From positions 199,336-263,335 of the forward strand of contig DAIOGK010000003.1 of assembly GCA_036745275.1 (NCBI GenBank): a stretch of DNA of 64,000 nt, given 5' to 3'. The position numbers and the translations under genes were made by a program. The DNA comes from JAIUNP01 sp020161975 (GTDB taxonomy: Bacteria > Pseudomonadota > Alphaproteobacteria > Rhizobiales > Beijerinckiaceae). Below, one piece after another: positions 47,391 through 56,747 of the stretch. The notes beneath the pieces were generated by a model that was not told the DNA's origin, did not search any database, and worked only from the letters and a program-made list of their open reading frames with translations. How positions within the stretch are numbered: position 1 is the stretch's first letter; each line of letters starts with the position of its first letter.

Positions 47391-48338
47391 GTGAAGCAAA
47401 CAACGCTGGGTGATCGTATCGTCGTGGACGGCATTGGTGTCCACTCTGGCCGCCCCGCTCGTGTGATCCTTCACCCTGCCGATGCCAATTCCGGTTATGT
47501 GTTTCTGCGCACCGGTCTTGCCGGCGGGCGCGAACGCCTGATCGAGGCGCGTTTCGGCGCTGTCCGCCAGACTGAACTCTGCACCGTGATCGGTTCTGAT
47601 TGCGGCGCGACCGTTTCCACGGTTGAACATTGCCTTGCCGCTCTTGCCGGCCTTGGCGTCGACAATGCCCTGATCGAGATCGACGGGCCGGAGCTTCCGA
47701 TTCTCGACGGCTCCTCGCGTGTGTTCGTCGAGGCGATCGACCAGGTGGGCGTGGTGCCGCTGAGCGCCAACCGCAAGGTTCTGAAAGTGCTCAAGCCGGT
47801 GCGTGTCGAGAACGGCCGCTCCTATGCCGAGCTTGTTCCGGGCGGCAACACGCTCAGCCTGGATGTCGAGATTGCCTTTGATACGCCGGTGATCGGTCGT
47901 CAGGCCCGCAGCTTCGATCTTACGCCTGGCCGTTTCCGCTCCGAGATTTCCGCCGCCCGTACCTTCGGTTTCATGAAGGATGTCGAGATGCTGTGGAAGG
48001 CCGGCTTTGCCCTTGGCGCCAGCCTTGAGAATACCGTCGCCGTTGGGGATGACCGTGTGATCAATCCCGAGGGCCTGCGCTTCGCGGATGAGTTCGTCCG
48101 CCACAAGATCCTTGATGCTGTCGGCGATCTGGCTCTTGCCGGCTACATGCTCCGTGGCACCTATCGGGCCTTCTGCCCCGGCCACAAACTCAACGTGATG
48201 ATGCTTCAGAAGCTGTTTGACGACCGCTCGGCCTACGCGATTGTCGATGCGACGACCGCCCGCCGTGACATTTCGCGCGAGACCGGGCATGGCGAACTGG
48301 TGGCGCCCGCGCCGGCCTTCGGTCCCCACACGCGCTGA
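47391..48338 (+). CDS. lpxC: UDP-3-O-acyl-N-acetylglucosamine deacetylase
   Basis: A 315-residue zinc enzyme, the committed step of lipid A synthesis. Motifs: VKQTTLGDRIVVDGIGVHSG at the start, VSTVEHCLAALAGLGVDNAL with the first zinc His, DGPELPILDGSS, ISAARTFGF and the zinc pair His-x3-Asp in EFVRHKILDAVGDLALAGY, then FCPGHKLNVMML with the general-acid His. GTG 47391, 8 bases after AAAGGA, gives the family start. The frame is open back to 47127, but that part is unlike LpxC. The 276-base gap to ftsZ carries the hairpin at 47156-47180 and an AT-richer stretch near 47235-47285. Confidence 0.94.
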   Translation: MKQTTLGDRIVVDGIGVHSGRPARVILHPADANSGYVFLRTGLAGGRERLIEARFGAVRQTELCTVIGSDCGATVSTVEHCLAALAGLGVDNALIEIDGPELPILDGSSRVFVEAIDQVGVVPLSANRKVLKVLKPVRVENGRSYAELVPGGNTLSLDVEIAFDTPVIGRQARSFDLTPGRFRSEISAARTFGFMKDVEMLWKAGFALGASLENTVAVGDDRVINPEGLRFADEFVRHKILDAVGDLALAGYMLRGTYRAFCPGHKLNVMMLQKLFDDRSAYAIVDATTARRDISRETGHGELVAPAPAFGPHTR

Positions 48339-48362
48339 TCGGCTCTTGTCTTCCTGCATCAT

Positions 48363-48393
48363 CCCCGGTCAAAAAGCCGGGGATTTTGTTTTT
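48363..48393 (+). terminator. Rho-independent terminator after lpxC
   Basis: Stem CCCCGG/CCGGGG with an eight-base A-rich loop (TCAAAAAG), followed by ATTTTGTTTTT. It begins 25 bases past the lpxC stop and separates the dcw operon from bamD. Confidence 0.88.
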
Positions 48394-48562
48394 CACACAG
48401 GCTCTCAGATGCGGTGCCGTCGCTTCGCCACATTCGGGCGCAAGAAGTCCAGGCGTTAACAATAATTCTCCTGTGGGGCGGTACTGGCATCGCAGTCTGG
48501 TTGCGGAACGGTAAATTCTCGTGCAAATGTCGCGCGCAGGAACGGACAGGTACAGGCGGATC

Positions 48563-49447
48563 ATGGTTCGTGTAGGGTTTGGCGCGCGTAGTGCGCGGTT
48601 CGTTGTGGCCGCGGCGCTGGCTGTTGCTCTGTCGGCTTGCGAGACGATGGAGAGCATGAACCCGCTTGCCTATTTCACGGACAAGGGGCCCAAGAGCGAC
48701 ATCGGCAAGGAAGAGCCGGCGGAAGTGCTGTTCAACGATGGTCTCGCCCGGCTCGACAAGAAGCAGTATGAGCCGGCGGTGAAGAAGTTCGCCGAACTCG
48801 ACAAGCAGTATCCTTATTCGAGCTGGTCGCGGAAGGCGCTGGTGCTGACCACGTTCGCCAGCTACGAAAATGGCGATTACGACGAGGCAATTGCCAGCGG
48901 GCGGCGCTTTGTCCAGCTTTATCCTGCGGATCAGGATGCGGCGTATGCGCAGTATCTGGTCGGCATGTCCTATTATAACCAGATTCCCGACATTACCCGG
49001 GATCAGGAGCGGACAGAGCGGGCGATGCTTGCTCTTGATGAAGTGGGCCGCAAGTGGCCGAAGTCCGAGTATGCCGCCGATGCCAAGCAGCGTGTGCTGA
49101 TGGCGCGTGACCAGCTCGCCGGCAAGGAAATGGACATTGGCCGCTATTACCTCAAGCAGCGCAACTATACCGGCGCCGTGAACCGCTTCCGCGAGGTTCT
49201 GGTGCGCTACCAGACGACGCGGCATGTGGAAGAAGCGCTGTACCGGATTTCGGAAGCCTATATGGCGCTCGGCATCGTGCCCGAAGCGCAGACGGCGGCG
49301 GCGGTGCTGGGCCACAACTTCCCCGAAAGTCCGTGGTACAAGGATGCCTATACGCTGATGCAGTCGAATGGCACGGAACCGCGCGAGAGTTCCGGTTCGT
49401 GGATCAGCAAGCAGTTCCGCAACTTCACGCGCACTGCCAGCCTCTGA
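48563..49447 (+). CDS. bamD: Outer membrane assembly lipoprotein BamD (ComL)
   Basis: A 294-residue lipoprotein of the BAM complex, which inserts beta-barrel proteins. The signal peptide ends in a lipobox (LAVALSAC, Cys near residue 26). Five TPR-like repeats follow (AEVLFNDGLARLDKKQYEPA, YAQYLVGMSYYNQIPDITRD, YLKQRNYTGAVNRFREVLVR, VEEALYRISEAYMALGIVPE). The QIPDITRDQ loop is typical of BamD. ATG 48563 fits the signal peptide; the ATG at 48521 would add a non-conserved extension. Confidence 0.94.
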   Translation: MVRVGFGARSARFVVAAALAVALSACETMESMNPLAYFTDKGPKSDIGKEEPAEVLFNDGLARLDKKQYEPAVKKFAELDKQYPYSSWSRKALVLTTFASYENGDYDEAIASGRRFVQLYPADQDAAYAQYLVGMSYYNQIPDITRDQERTERAMLALDEVGRKWPKSEYAADAKQRVLMARDQLAGKEMDIGRYYLKQRNYTGAVNRFREVLVRYQTTRHVEEALYRISEAYMALGIVPEAQTAAAVLGHNFPESPWYKDAYTLMQSNGTEPRESSGSWISKQFRNFTRTASL

Positions 49448-49465
49448 ACCGGGCGGCGGGCGGCC

Positions 49466-51130
49466 ATGCTGGCGCAGCTTTCGATCCGCGACATTGTGCT
49501 GATCGACCGGCTTGACCTTGCCCTCGACCGTGGCCTGAGTGTGCTGACCGGCGAGACCGGCGCGGGTAAATCCATTCTGCTCGATGCTTTTGCGCTGGCG
49601 CTTGGCGGGCGGGGCGATGGCTCGCTCGTGCGTCACGGCCAGGCACAAGGGCAGGTGAGCGCGGTGTTCGATCTTGCCGCCGACCATGACGCGATGCGAG
49701 CAGCGGCGGAGGCGGGGCTCGACACCGACGGCGGGTTGATTCTCCGGCGCGTGCAGATGCCGGACGGGCGGACGCGCGCCTTCATCAACGATCAGCCGGT
49801 GAGCGTGCAGGTTCTGAAGAGTATTGGCGCGGCGCTGGTTGAGATTCACGGTCAGCACGACGAGCGGGCGCTGGTCGATTCCGCGCGGCATCGCGATCTT
49901 GTCGATGCGTATGGTGGGCTCGAAAACCTCGTTGCCGAGGTTTCTGCGCTGCATCGCGGCTGGAAGCAGGCGGAGGCGGATTTCTGCGCCCACGCCGCCC
50001 GCATTGAGGCGGCGCGCAAGGAGGCGGATTATCTGCGCCATGCTGCCGATGAACTCAGTGCGCTCGCCCCGGAGCCGGATGAAGAGGAAGCCCTTGCGAC
50101 CCGTCGTCAGGTCATGATGGCGGCCGAGAAGGTGGCTGCTGACCTCAACGAGGCGCAGGAGGTTGTCAGCGGGGCCCATTCGCCCATTCCCATCGTATCC
50201 GCGTTGATGCGGCGGCTGGAACGGCGCAGCGGGCAGGCGCCGGCGCTGATCGAGCCGGTCGTGAAGGCGCTCGATGGCGCGTTGACGGCGCTGGACGAGG
50301 CGCAGGCGGTGCTGGCCGTCGCCATCCGTGAAGCCGATTACGACCCGCGCGAACTCGAACAGATCGAGGAGCGGCTGTTTGCCCTGCGCGCGGCGGCCCG
50401 CAAGCACAACACGCGTGTTGATGCCCTGCCGGCGTTGGCTGCGAGTTTTCGGGCGCAACTAGATGCGCTGGAATTCGGCGAGGCAGAGATGCGGCGCCTT
50501 GATGCCGCGCGTGAGGCGACGAGGGGTGCCTACGAATCCGCTGCCCGCGCGCTCAGTGACCGCCGCAAGGCAACGGCCGAGGCGCTCGATGAGGCCGTCA
50601 ATGCGGAACTTCCGCCGCTGAAACTGGAGCGTGCGCGCTTCATGACTGCGATCACCGCCGAGGAGGCGGGCGGCGCGCATGGCTTTGACCGGGTGGAATT
50701 TCATGTGCAAACCAACCCTGGCACGCGGCCTGGCCCCCTGATGAAGGTGGCTTCGGGGGGCGAACTCTCGCGATTCATGCTGGCGCTGAAGGTGGTGCTG
50801 GCCGATCGCGGTTCGGCGCCGACGCTGGTGTTCGACGAGATTGATTCAGGCGTTGGCGGCGCGGTGGCCGATGCCATTGGCCAGCGCCTTGCGCGGCTGT
50901 CCATGCGCTCGCAGGTTCTGTCCGTCACCCACGCACCGCAGGTCGCCGCACGGGCCGACACCCATATGCTGATTGCCAAGGACGCTGTGGATGCGGGGGC
51001 GCGGGTTGCCACGCGGGTATCGACGTTGGCGGCTGAGTCGCGCCTGGAGGAGATCGCACGGATGTTGTCTGGCGAAACCATTACCAATGAGGCGCGGGCC
51101 GCTGCTGCGCGCCTGCTGGCGGGGGCCTGA
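49466..51130 (+). CDS. recN: DNA repair protein RecN
   Basis: A 554-residue SMC-like ATPase for double-strand-break repair. The N-terminal half-ATPase has IRDIVLIDRLDLALDRGLSV and LTGETGAGKSILLDAFALAL, with EIHGQHDERALVDSARHRDL. A coiled-coil region at about 150-370 is followed by the C-terminal half with LMKVASGGELSRFMLALKVV, LVFDEIDSGVGGAVADAIGQ and VLSVTHAPQVAARADTH. It lies 18 bases after bamD, and its stop shares a base with ligA. No LexA-type box was recognised upstream. Confidence 0.96.
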   Translation: MLAQLSIRDIVLIDRLDLALDRGLSVLTGETGAGKSILLDAFALALGGRGDGSLVRHGQAQGQVSAVFDLAADHDAMRAAAEAGLDTDGGLILRRVQMPDGRTRAFINDQPVSVQVLKSIGAALVEIHGQHDERALVDSARHRDLVDAYGGLENLVAEVSALHRGWKQAEADFCAHAARIEAARKEADYLRHAADELSALAPEPDEEEALATRRQVMMAAEKVAADLNEAQEVVSGAHSPIPIVSALMRRLERRSGQAPALIEPVVKALDGALTALDEAQAVLAVAIREADYDPRELEQIEERLFALRAAARKHNTRVDALPALAASFRAQLDALEFGEAEMRRLDAAREATRGAYESAARALSDRRKATAEALDEAVNAELPPLKLERARFMTAITAEEAGGAHGFDRVEFHVQTNPGTRPGPLMKVASGGELSRFMLALKVVLADRGSAPTLVFDEIDSGVGGAVADAIGQRLARLSMRSQVLSVTHAPQVAARADTHMLIAKDAVDAGARVATRVSTLAAESRLEEIARMLSGETITNEARAAAARLLAGA

Positions 51131-53244
51131 TGGCACGCCTGCCCATCGACAAACTGACGCCGCTGGAAGCGCAGGCCGAACATGCGGCGCTGGGCGAAGA
51201 GATCGCCGGCCATGACCAGCGCTATTACGCGGACGACGCACCGAGCATCAGCGACGCTGACTATGACGCGCTGCGCCGGCGCTACGAAGCGCTGGAAACA
51301 GCATTTCCGCATCTGAAATCGGCGGAGAGCCTTACGCAGAAGGTCGGGGCGGCGCCTTCCGCCAAGTTCGGCAAGATCCGCCATGCGGTGCCGATGCTGT
51401 CGCTGGCCAATGCGTTTTCATCCGATGACGTGGCGGATTTCGTGGCGCGCATCAGGCGGTTCCTCGATTGGCCGGTGGATACGGCGCTGTTCTTCACGGC
51501 GGAGCCGAAGATCGACGGGCTGTCCTGCTCGCTGCGGTATGAGAAGGGCGTTCTCGTCCATGCTGCTACGCGCGGTGACGGCTTCGAGGGCGAGGATGTG
51601 ACCGCCAATGTGCGCACCATCGCCGGCATTCCGCATCACTTGCCGGCTGGCGCGCCAGACGTTGCCGAGGTGCGCGGCGAAATCTACCTCAGCCATGCCG
51701 ATTTTGCCGCCATCAATGCCCGGCAGGCCGAAGCGGGCGAAAAGGTGTTTGCCAATCCGCGCAATGCGGCGGCGGGGTCCTTGCGCCAGCTTGATGCGCG
51801 GATCACCGCCGCCCGGCCGCTGAAGTTTTTTGCCTATGCCTGGGGTGAAATGTCGGCGATGCCGGCACTCACGCAGAGCGGTATGGTGGCCGCGTTCCGC
51901 ATCTGGGGCTTTCCCACCAACGACCGGATGGCGTTGTGCGATGGCGCGGCGGCGCTGCTCGCGCATTATCAAGCCATCGAAGCGGAGCGGGCCAGCCTCG
52001 GTTATGATATCGACGGCGTCGTCTACAAGGTGGATGACCTTGCCTTGCAGGCGCGCCTTGGCTTTGTTGCCCGCAGTCCGCGCTGGGCCATTGCGCACAA
52101 GTTTGCTGCCGAAAAGGCGATGACGGTGCTGGAAGGCATCGACATTCAAGTGGGGCGCACGGGGGCGCATACGCCGGTTGCCAAGTTGAAGCCCGTGACG
52201 GTGGGCGGCGTGGTCGTCTCCAACGCGACGCTGCACAATCAGGACGAGATTGCCAAGAAGGACATCCGCATCGGCGATACAGTGGTGGTGCAGCGGGCGG
52301 GCGATGTCATTCCGCAAGTGGTTGAAGTGGTGCTCGACAAGCGCCCCGCGGGTGCCGAGCCTTACAATTTTCCCCATGTTTGCCGCTGTGAGTTGAAAAC
52401 GCCGCTGGTGCGGGAAGAGACGGCAGCAGGTGAGGAGGGCGCAGTTGCGCGTTGTACGGGCGAGTTCGCCTGTCCCTACCAGCGCATCGAGCATCTGCGG
52501 CATTTTGTATCGCGCCGGGCTTTCGACATCGAGGGCCTTGGCGAAAAGCAGATCGAGATTTTCTTCAACTGCCCTGTGGAGACGCTGAGAATCCGCGAAC
52601 CGGCCGATATTTTCACGCTCGAAGCACGGAACAAGGCGTCGAGCGTTCAGAAAATCGAGAATTTCGAAGGATTTGGTGCCATTTCGGTCGCCAATCTCTT
52701 CGCTGCGATCAATGCCCGTCGGGTGATTGCGCTGGAGCGTTTCATTTACGCGCTCGGAGTGCGGCATGTAGGCGAGACGACCGCCAAGGTGCTGGCGCGG
52801 GCCTATGGTTCTTGGGATGCTTTCCGCGATGCCTGCGGGCGCATCGCCGTCGGGGATGGCGATGCCGTGGCGGAGATGGATGCGCTCGACCAGATTGGCG
52901 AGGCGGTGGTGACGGCGCTCGGGCGCTTTTTTGCCGAGCCGCATAACGCCTCGATGGTGGCGCGGCTTGCCGCAGAGGTCCGGGTGGTCGATGCGGAAAA
53001 GCCGAAAGCCGATACGGCTGTCGCCGGCAAGACGGTTGTTTTCACCGGCAGTCTTGAAAAGATGACGCGCGATGAAGCGAAAGCCCGAGCCGAAAGCCTC
53101 GGCGCCAAGGTGGCGGGATCGGTTTCCAAAAAGACCGACATCGTAGTGGCGGGGCCCGGTGCGGGGTCGAAACTTGACAAGGCGCGCGACCTTGGCGTTG
53201 CGGTTCTGACCGAGGATGAATGGCTGACACTGATCGGCGGGTGA
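51130..53244 (+). CDS. ligA: NAD-dependent DNA ligase LigA
   Basis: A 704-residue ligase that joins nicks in replication and repair. Domain Ia has YYADDAPSISDADYDALRRR. The adenylated Lys lies in EPKIDGLSCSLRYEKG (KxDG), followed by TRGDGFEGEDVTANVRTI, NPRNAAAGSLRQLDARITA and GYDIDGVVYKVDDLALQARL. OB-fold, zinc finger, helix-hairpin-helix repeats and a C-terminal BRCT domain (AGKTVVFTGSLEKMTRDEAK) follow. The zinc finger is a variant: the first pair is C-x-C (HVCRCELKTP) instead of C-x2-C, while the second pair RCTGEFACPYQ is usual. ATG 51130 overlaps the recN stop. Confidence 0.96.
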   Translation: MARLPIDKLTPLEAQAEHAALGEEIAGHDQRYYADDAPSISDADYDALRRRYEALETAFPHLKSAESLTQKVGAAPSAKFGKIRHAVPMLSLANAFSSDDVADFVARIRRFLDWPVDTALFFTAEPKIDGLSCSLRYEKGVLVHAATRGDGFEGEDVTANVRTIAGIPHHLPAGAPDVAEVRGEIYLSHADFAAINARQAEAGEKVFANPRNAAAGSLRQLDARITAARPLKFFAYAWGEMSAMPALTQSGMVAAFRIWGFPTNDRMALCDGAAALLAHYQAIEAERASLGYDIDGVVYKVDDLALQARLGFVARSPRWAIAHKFAAEKAMTVLEGIDIQVGRTGAHTPVAKLKPVTVGGVVVSNATLHNQDEIAKKDIRIGDTVVVQRAGDVIPQVVEVVLDKRPAGAEPYNFPHVCRCELKTPLVREETAAGEEGAVARCTGEFACPYQRIEHLRHFVSRRAFDIEGLGEKQIEIFFNCPVETLRIREPADIFTLEARNKASSVQKIENFEGFGAISVANLFAAINARRVIALERFIYALGVRHVGETTAKVLARAYGSWDAFRDACGRIAVGDGDAVAEMDALDQIGEAVVTALGRFFAEPHNASMVARLAAEVRVVDAEKPKADTAVAGKTVVFTGSLEKMTRDEAKARAESLGAKVAGSVSKKTDIVVAGPGAGSKLDKARDLGVAVLTEDEWLTLIGG

Positions 53245-54408
53245 TTACCGCCGCATGGTCAGCACTACGGCCAGCAGGCCGCAGCCGAGGATCATCAGCG
53301 ACATCGCGAGTGGCGTGCCGTTCGGCGCAAGGCCGGCAAGGTAGCTGAAAATGGCTCCCAACGACATCTGGGCAAAGCCCATCAGGCCGGAGGCTGCACC
53401 GGCCGCCTCACGATCGGTCTGGATGCCGGATGCCATGGCATTGGGCAGCACCAAACCGTTGCCGTAGGTGACCAGCACAGCCGGCGCGAACACCGCTGCC
53501 GGATGCATCACAGGGACGAGCGCCAACCCCGCCATGATCGCCGCGCCCGCGAGCAGCATGAAGTTGCCGATCCACATGATGCGGGCCATGCGGTGGCCGT
53601 TGCGCGTGACTGTGAAGTTGCCGAGTGCATAGCCGACGCCGAGGAGGATGAACCACAGGCTGAATTCTGCCGGTGTGCGCTGCATGGCATTGATGATGAC
53701 GTGGGGCGTCGCGCCAAGGATGATGAAAAACGCCGCCGAGGCAAAGCTGGCGATGCCTGCCTGTCTGAGGAAGGCCGGGTTACGCGCCAGGGCCAGCGTC
53801 CGGAGGGTGACGGCACTGAAGGTGGCGTTCTGGAGCTTGGCAGGGCGCGTCTCCGGCAACCAGGCTGCCATGATGGCAATCGTGATCACTCCGAACACTG
53901 CGCAAAACAGGAAAATCGACGGCCAGCCGAACCGCGTATCGAGAAAACTGCCGATGTTCGGAGACGCCATCGGCGCCAGCACCATCACCATGGTAATCGA
54001 GGCGATGATCCGCATCGTCGTCTCGCGGTTCGAGACATCGGCGATGATGGTTCGCGACAGTGACAGGCAGGATGTGGCCCCGAATGCCTGCACGACGCGG
54101 GCGAGGATCAGCATCTCGATGGAATGGACCTGACTGGCCGCAAAGCTGGCGATAATGAAGATCACCAGCGCAATCAGAATGATCGGGCGGCGACCGAAGC
54201 GGTCTGCCATGGGCCCCGCGATGACCTGCGAGCCGGCCATCCCAAGCAGGTAGAGCGACAGCGTGAGCTGGACGGTTTCCTTCGGCGCACTGAGGGCTTT
54301 TTCCAGGCCCGGCAACGATGGCTGGAGAATGTTCAGCGTCAGCGGGCCGACCATGGCCAGCAGCAGCAGGAGCGGCACGAGGCGCCGCATGGGTACAATC
54401 GCATTCAT
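53245..54408 (-). CDS. Bcr/CflA-family drug efflux transporter (MFS)
   Basis: A 387-residue proton-driven exporter with 12 hydrophobic helices. Family motifs: LTLNILQPSLPGLEKALSAP in the first helix region, SLYLLGMAGSQVIAGPMADR with FGRRPIIL (motif A), and ILARVVQAFGATSCLSLSRT followed by IADVSNRETT (motif B and D region). Members export bicyclomycin, chloramphenicol or sulfonamides; the substrate is unknown here. ATG 54408 (MNAIVPMRRLVPLLLLLAMV) is the sensible start. It abuts ligA end to end, with no spacer. Confidence 0.9.
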   Translation of the reverse strand: MNAIVPMRRLVPLLLLLAMVGPLTLNILQPSLPGLEKALSAPKETVQLTLSLYLLGMAGSQVIAGPMADRFGRRPIILIALVIFIIASFAASQVHSIEMLILARVVQAFGATSCLSLSRTIIADVSNRETTMRIIASITMVMVLAPMASPNIGSFLDTRFGWPSIFLFCAVFGVITIAIMAAWLPETRPAKLQNATFSAVTLRTLALARNPAFLRQAGIASFASAAFFIILGATPHVIINAMQRTPAEFSLWFILLGVGYALGNFTVTRNGHRMARIMWIGNFMLLAGAAIMAGLALVPVMHPAAVFAPAVLVTYGNGLVLPNAMASGIQTDREAAGAASGLMGFAQMSLGAIFSYLAGLAPNGTPLAMSLMILGCGLLAVVLTMRR

Positions 54409-54415
54409 CTGCGCC

Positions 54416-56230
54416 TCAGAGTGCCGCCGTTGCGGCCTTGAGCCACGCTTTGGTCGCGTTATCGACCAATGGTGACAGCTTGGCCCGGACGGATTTGTGA
54501 TAGGCATCGAGCCAGGCGATTTCTCCCGCATCGAGCAGCGTGCGATCGATCAGCCGCTGATCAATCGGGGCGAAGGTCAGCGTTTCGAAGCCGTACATCG
54601 TCCGCTCGGCGCCTGGAATGGTGCGCGGCTCGACCATCACAAGGTTTTCGATGCGGATACCGAATGCGCCTTCCTTGTAATAGCCGGGCTCATTCGACAG
54701 GATCATGCCGGGTTCGAGCGGCGTGGTGCCGAGCTTGGAGATCCGCTGCGGTCCTTCGTGCACGGAAAGGTAGCTGCCGACGCCGTGACCGGTGCCGTGC
54801 TCGAAATCGAGCCCCGCCTGCCAGAGCGCGTGACGGGCGAGCGTATCGAGTTGCGCGCCGCTCGTGCCCTTTGGAAACACAGCGCGGGAAATCGCAATCA
54901 TGCCTTTCAGGACGCGCGTGTTGCGATCTTTCATCTCCTTCGTCGGTGTGCCGACGGCGATGGTGCGGGTGATATCGGTGGTTCCATCCTGATACTGCCC
55001 GCCGGAATCGATCAGAAAAATGCCGTGGCGGATCGGTGCGTTCGACGCGGCGCTGACCCGGTAGTGGGGCAGGGCGGCGTGGGCGTTGGCGCCGGATATG
55101 GTCGGGAATGACAGGTTCTTCAGCTTGCCCGTGGCGCGGCGGAAGGTTTCGAGCGCGGCCACGGCATCGATTTCCGTCAGCTTGCCTCCGGGCGCTTCTT
55201 TATCGAACCAGGCAAGGAAATTCGTCATCGCCGCGCCATCACGCAGATGGGCGGCGCGGGTGCCAGCCTGTTCCGCCGCATTCTTGGCGGCTTTCATCAG
55301 GGCGATTGGGTCCGTGCCCAGATCTGCCGTGCCACCGGCCTGCTCGATCCAGCGCTTCAGGCGGATGCCAGCGCTGGCGGCATCGAGCCGGATGCGCCTG
55401 CCGGGCGCCGCGGCTTTCACTGCCTGTTCCAGCGCTTCGGGGGTGGCAAGGTTCGCCTGTTTTGCAAGGCTTTCGCCAAGGGCGGCACCGAGTTTTTCCG
55501 GTGCGAGCAGCAGGGTGGGGAGGCCCTCGCGCGGAACCAGCGCATAACCCAGGGGCAGGGGAGTGTATTGTACATCCGAACCGCGGATGTTGAACAACCA
55601 GGCCAGAGCGTGCGGATCGGAAACGATCAGCGCGTCGGCGCCGTCCTTGTCCAGCGCAGCGCGGACGCGGGCAAGCTTGTCCCGGCTGCTTTCGCCGGCA
55701 AGGCTTAGGGGATGGGCAACGATCTTGCCCGTTGGCGCGGCAGGACGATCCCGCCAGAGCGCATCAATGGGGTTTTCGACCGGAACGAAGGTTATGCCCT
55801 GCCGTTTTGTTGCCGCTTCCAGCCGCGCAATCTCGCCCGGCGTATGCAGTGCTGCGTCATAGCCGATCCGCGAATGGCCTGGGGCAGCCTCAGCCAGCCA
55901 CTGGCCGGGCGAGACAGACGGCCAGGGCACCTGTTCAAAGGTGGCGGGGTCGGTTTGTGCAGCCGCCTGCACGGTGTAGCGCCCATCTGCGAAAAGTGCA
56001 GCGCGATCCTTCAGGACGATGGCCAGCCCCGCAGAGCCGGTGAAGCCGGTGAGCCACGCAAGACGTTCGTCGCAGGCAGGGACATATTCGCCCTGATGCT
56101 CATCCGCGCGCGGAACGATGAAGCCATCAATACCAAGGGGGCTGAACTGTGCCCGGAGCGCGGCAACCCGGGCAGGGCCGGCCGTTCCGTTGGCAGAATC
56201 GGAGAAGGTCTGGAATTTGGCGGTGAACAT
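54416..56230 (-). CDS. Xaa-Pro aminopeptidase (aminopeptidase P, M24B)
   Basis: A 604-residue metallopeptidase of the long three-domain type found also in eukaryotes (XPNPEP1-like), which removes N-terminal residues before proline. Two creatinase-like N-domains have DGFIVPRADEHQGEYVPACD, RLAWLTGFTGSAG and ALFADGRYTVQAAAQ, then ALAWLFNIRGSDVQYTPLPL. The catalytic pita-bread domain shows metal ligands in LIDSGGQYQDGTTDITRTIA (two Asp), GTGHGVGSYLSVHEGP (His), ILSNEPGYYKEGAFGIRIEN (two Glu). ATG 56230 is chosen; upstream in-frame sequence is not conserved in character. Confidence 0.93.
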   Translation of the reverse strand: MFTAKFQTFSDSANGTAGPARVAALRAQFSPLGIDGFIVPRADEHQGEYVPACDERLAWLTGFTGSAGLAIVLKDRAALFADGRYTVQAAAQTDPATFEQVPWPSVSPGQWLAEAAPGHSRIGYDAALHTPGEIARLEAATKRQGITFVPVENPIDALWRDRPAAPTGKIVAHPLSLAGESSRDKLARVRAALDKDGADALIVSDPHALAWLFNIRGSDVQYTPLPLGYALVPREGLPTLLLAPEKLGAALGESLAKQANLATPEALEQAVKAAAPGRRIRLDAASAGIRLKRWIEQAGGTADLGTDPIALMKAAKNAAEQAGTRAAHLRDGAAMTNFLAWFDKEAPGGKLTEIDAVAALETFRRATGKLKNLSFPTISGANAHAALPHYRVSAASNAPIRHGIFLIDSGGQYQDGTTDITRTIAVGTPTKEMKDRNTRVLKGMIAISRAVFPKGTSGAQLDTLARHALWQAGLDFEHGTGHGVGSYLSVHEGPQRISKLGTTPLEPGMILSNEPGYYKEGAFGIRIENLVMVEPRTIPGAERTMYGFETLTFAPIDQRLIDRTLLDAGEIAWLDAYHKSVRAKLSPLVDNATKAWLKAATAAL

Positions 56231-56469
56231 TCTTTGAAAGGTAATCTTCGTTGCGACAACAGCAAGGCACATTCCGCTGACACTCTGCCCCGTTGGCAGG
56301 CATGACGCGTCAGGTATGCGAATATGAACAAATTTTAAACAATTATCTATTTGGTATGCGTTCATTGCAATGCTGCGCTGCACAATGCGCTCTACCGCAT
56401 TGCGAAATCTGCGCTATCTTCTCTCCCATGAAACGCTCCGGTTCAGCCGGGGACGTAAGGAGAAATTCC

Positions 56470-56679
56470 ATGAGTTCCGCAACGAGCGCCTTTACCGATC
56501 TTCCGGTTGCCGTTCCTGCCCGGACAGCCCGGCCGGGCTTTTTTGCCCGCTTTGTCGCAGCGCTGGCCGCTTCGCGCGAGATGGCTGCCCGCCGCGAAAT
56601 CGCCCGCCACAAGCGCATGATGGATGAGATTACCCAGCGCAGCGAGGCGAGGGCCGAGCGCAAGGATCTGCCCTTCTGA
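56470..56679 (+). CDS. Small basic hypothetical protein
   Basis: A 69-residue protein starting MSSATSAFTDLPVAVPARTA, with a short hydrophobic patch (FFARFVAALAAS) followed by a charged helix (REMAARREIARHKRMMDEIT). AAGGAGA lies 6 bases upstream of ATG 56470 and a strong terminator lies 23 bases after the stop, so it is probably a real monocistronic gene. I do not recognise a family. The layout faintly recalls small DUF1127-like proteins, but the typical motif is absent. Confidence 0.6.
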   Translation: MSSATSAFTDLPVAVPARTARPGFFARFVAALAASREMAARREIARHKRMMDEITQRSEARAERKDLPF

Positions 56680-56701
56680 TCAGTTCATGTCCTGAAATGA
56701 T

Positions 56702-56732
56702 AAACGCTGCGCCCCTAAAGCGCAGCGTTTTT
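56702..56732. terminator. Rho-independent terminator, probably bidirectional
   Basis: A perfect 10-base stem AAACGCTGCG/CGCAGCGTTT with the loop CCCCTAAAG, followed by TTTTGTTT on the plus strand and with A-rich flanks for the minus strand. It serves the small gene and prmA, which converge here. Confidence 0.9.
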
Positions 56733-56747
56733 GTTTGATCGACCCTC

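Noticed and set aside
48359..50458. A 699-codon minus-strand open frame
   Set aside because: It runs antisense through bamD and recN, is Arg/His-rich, and crosses gene boundaries.
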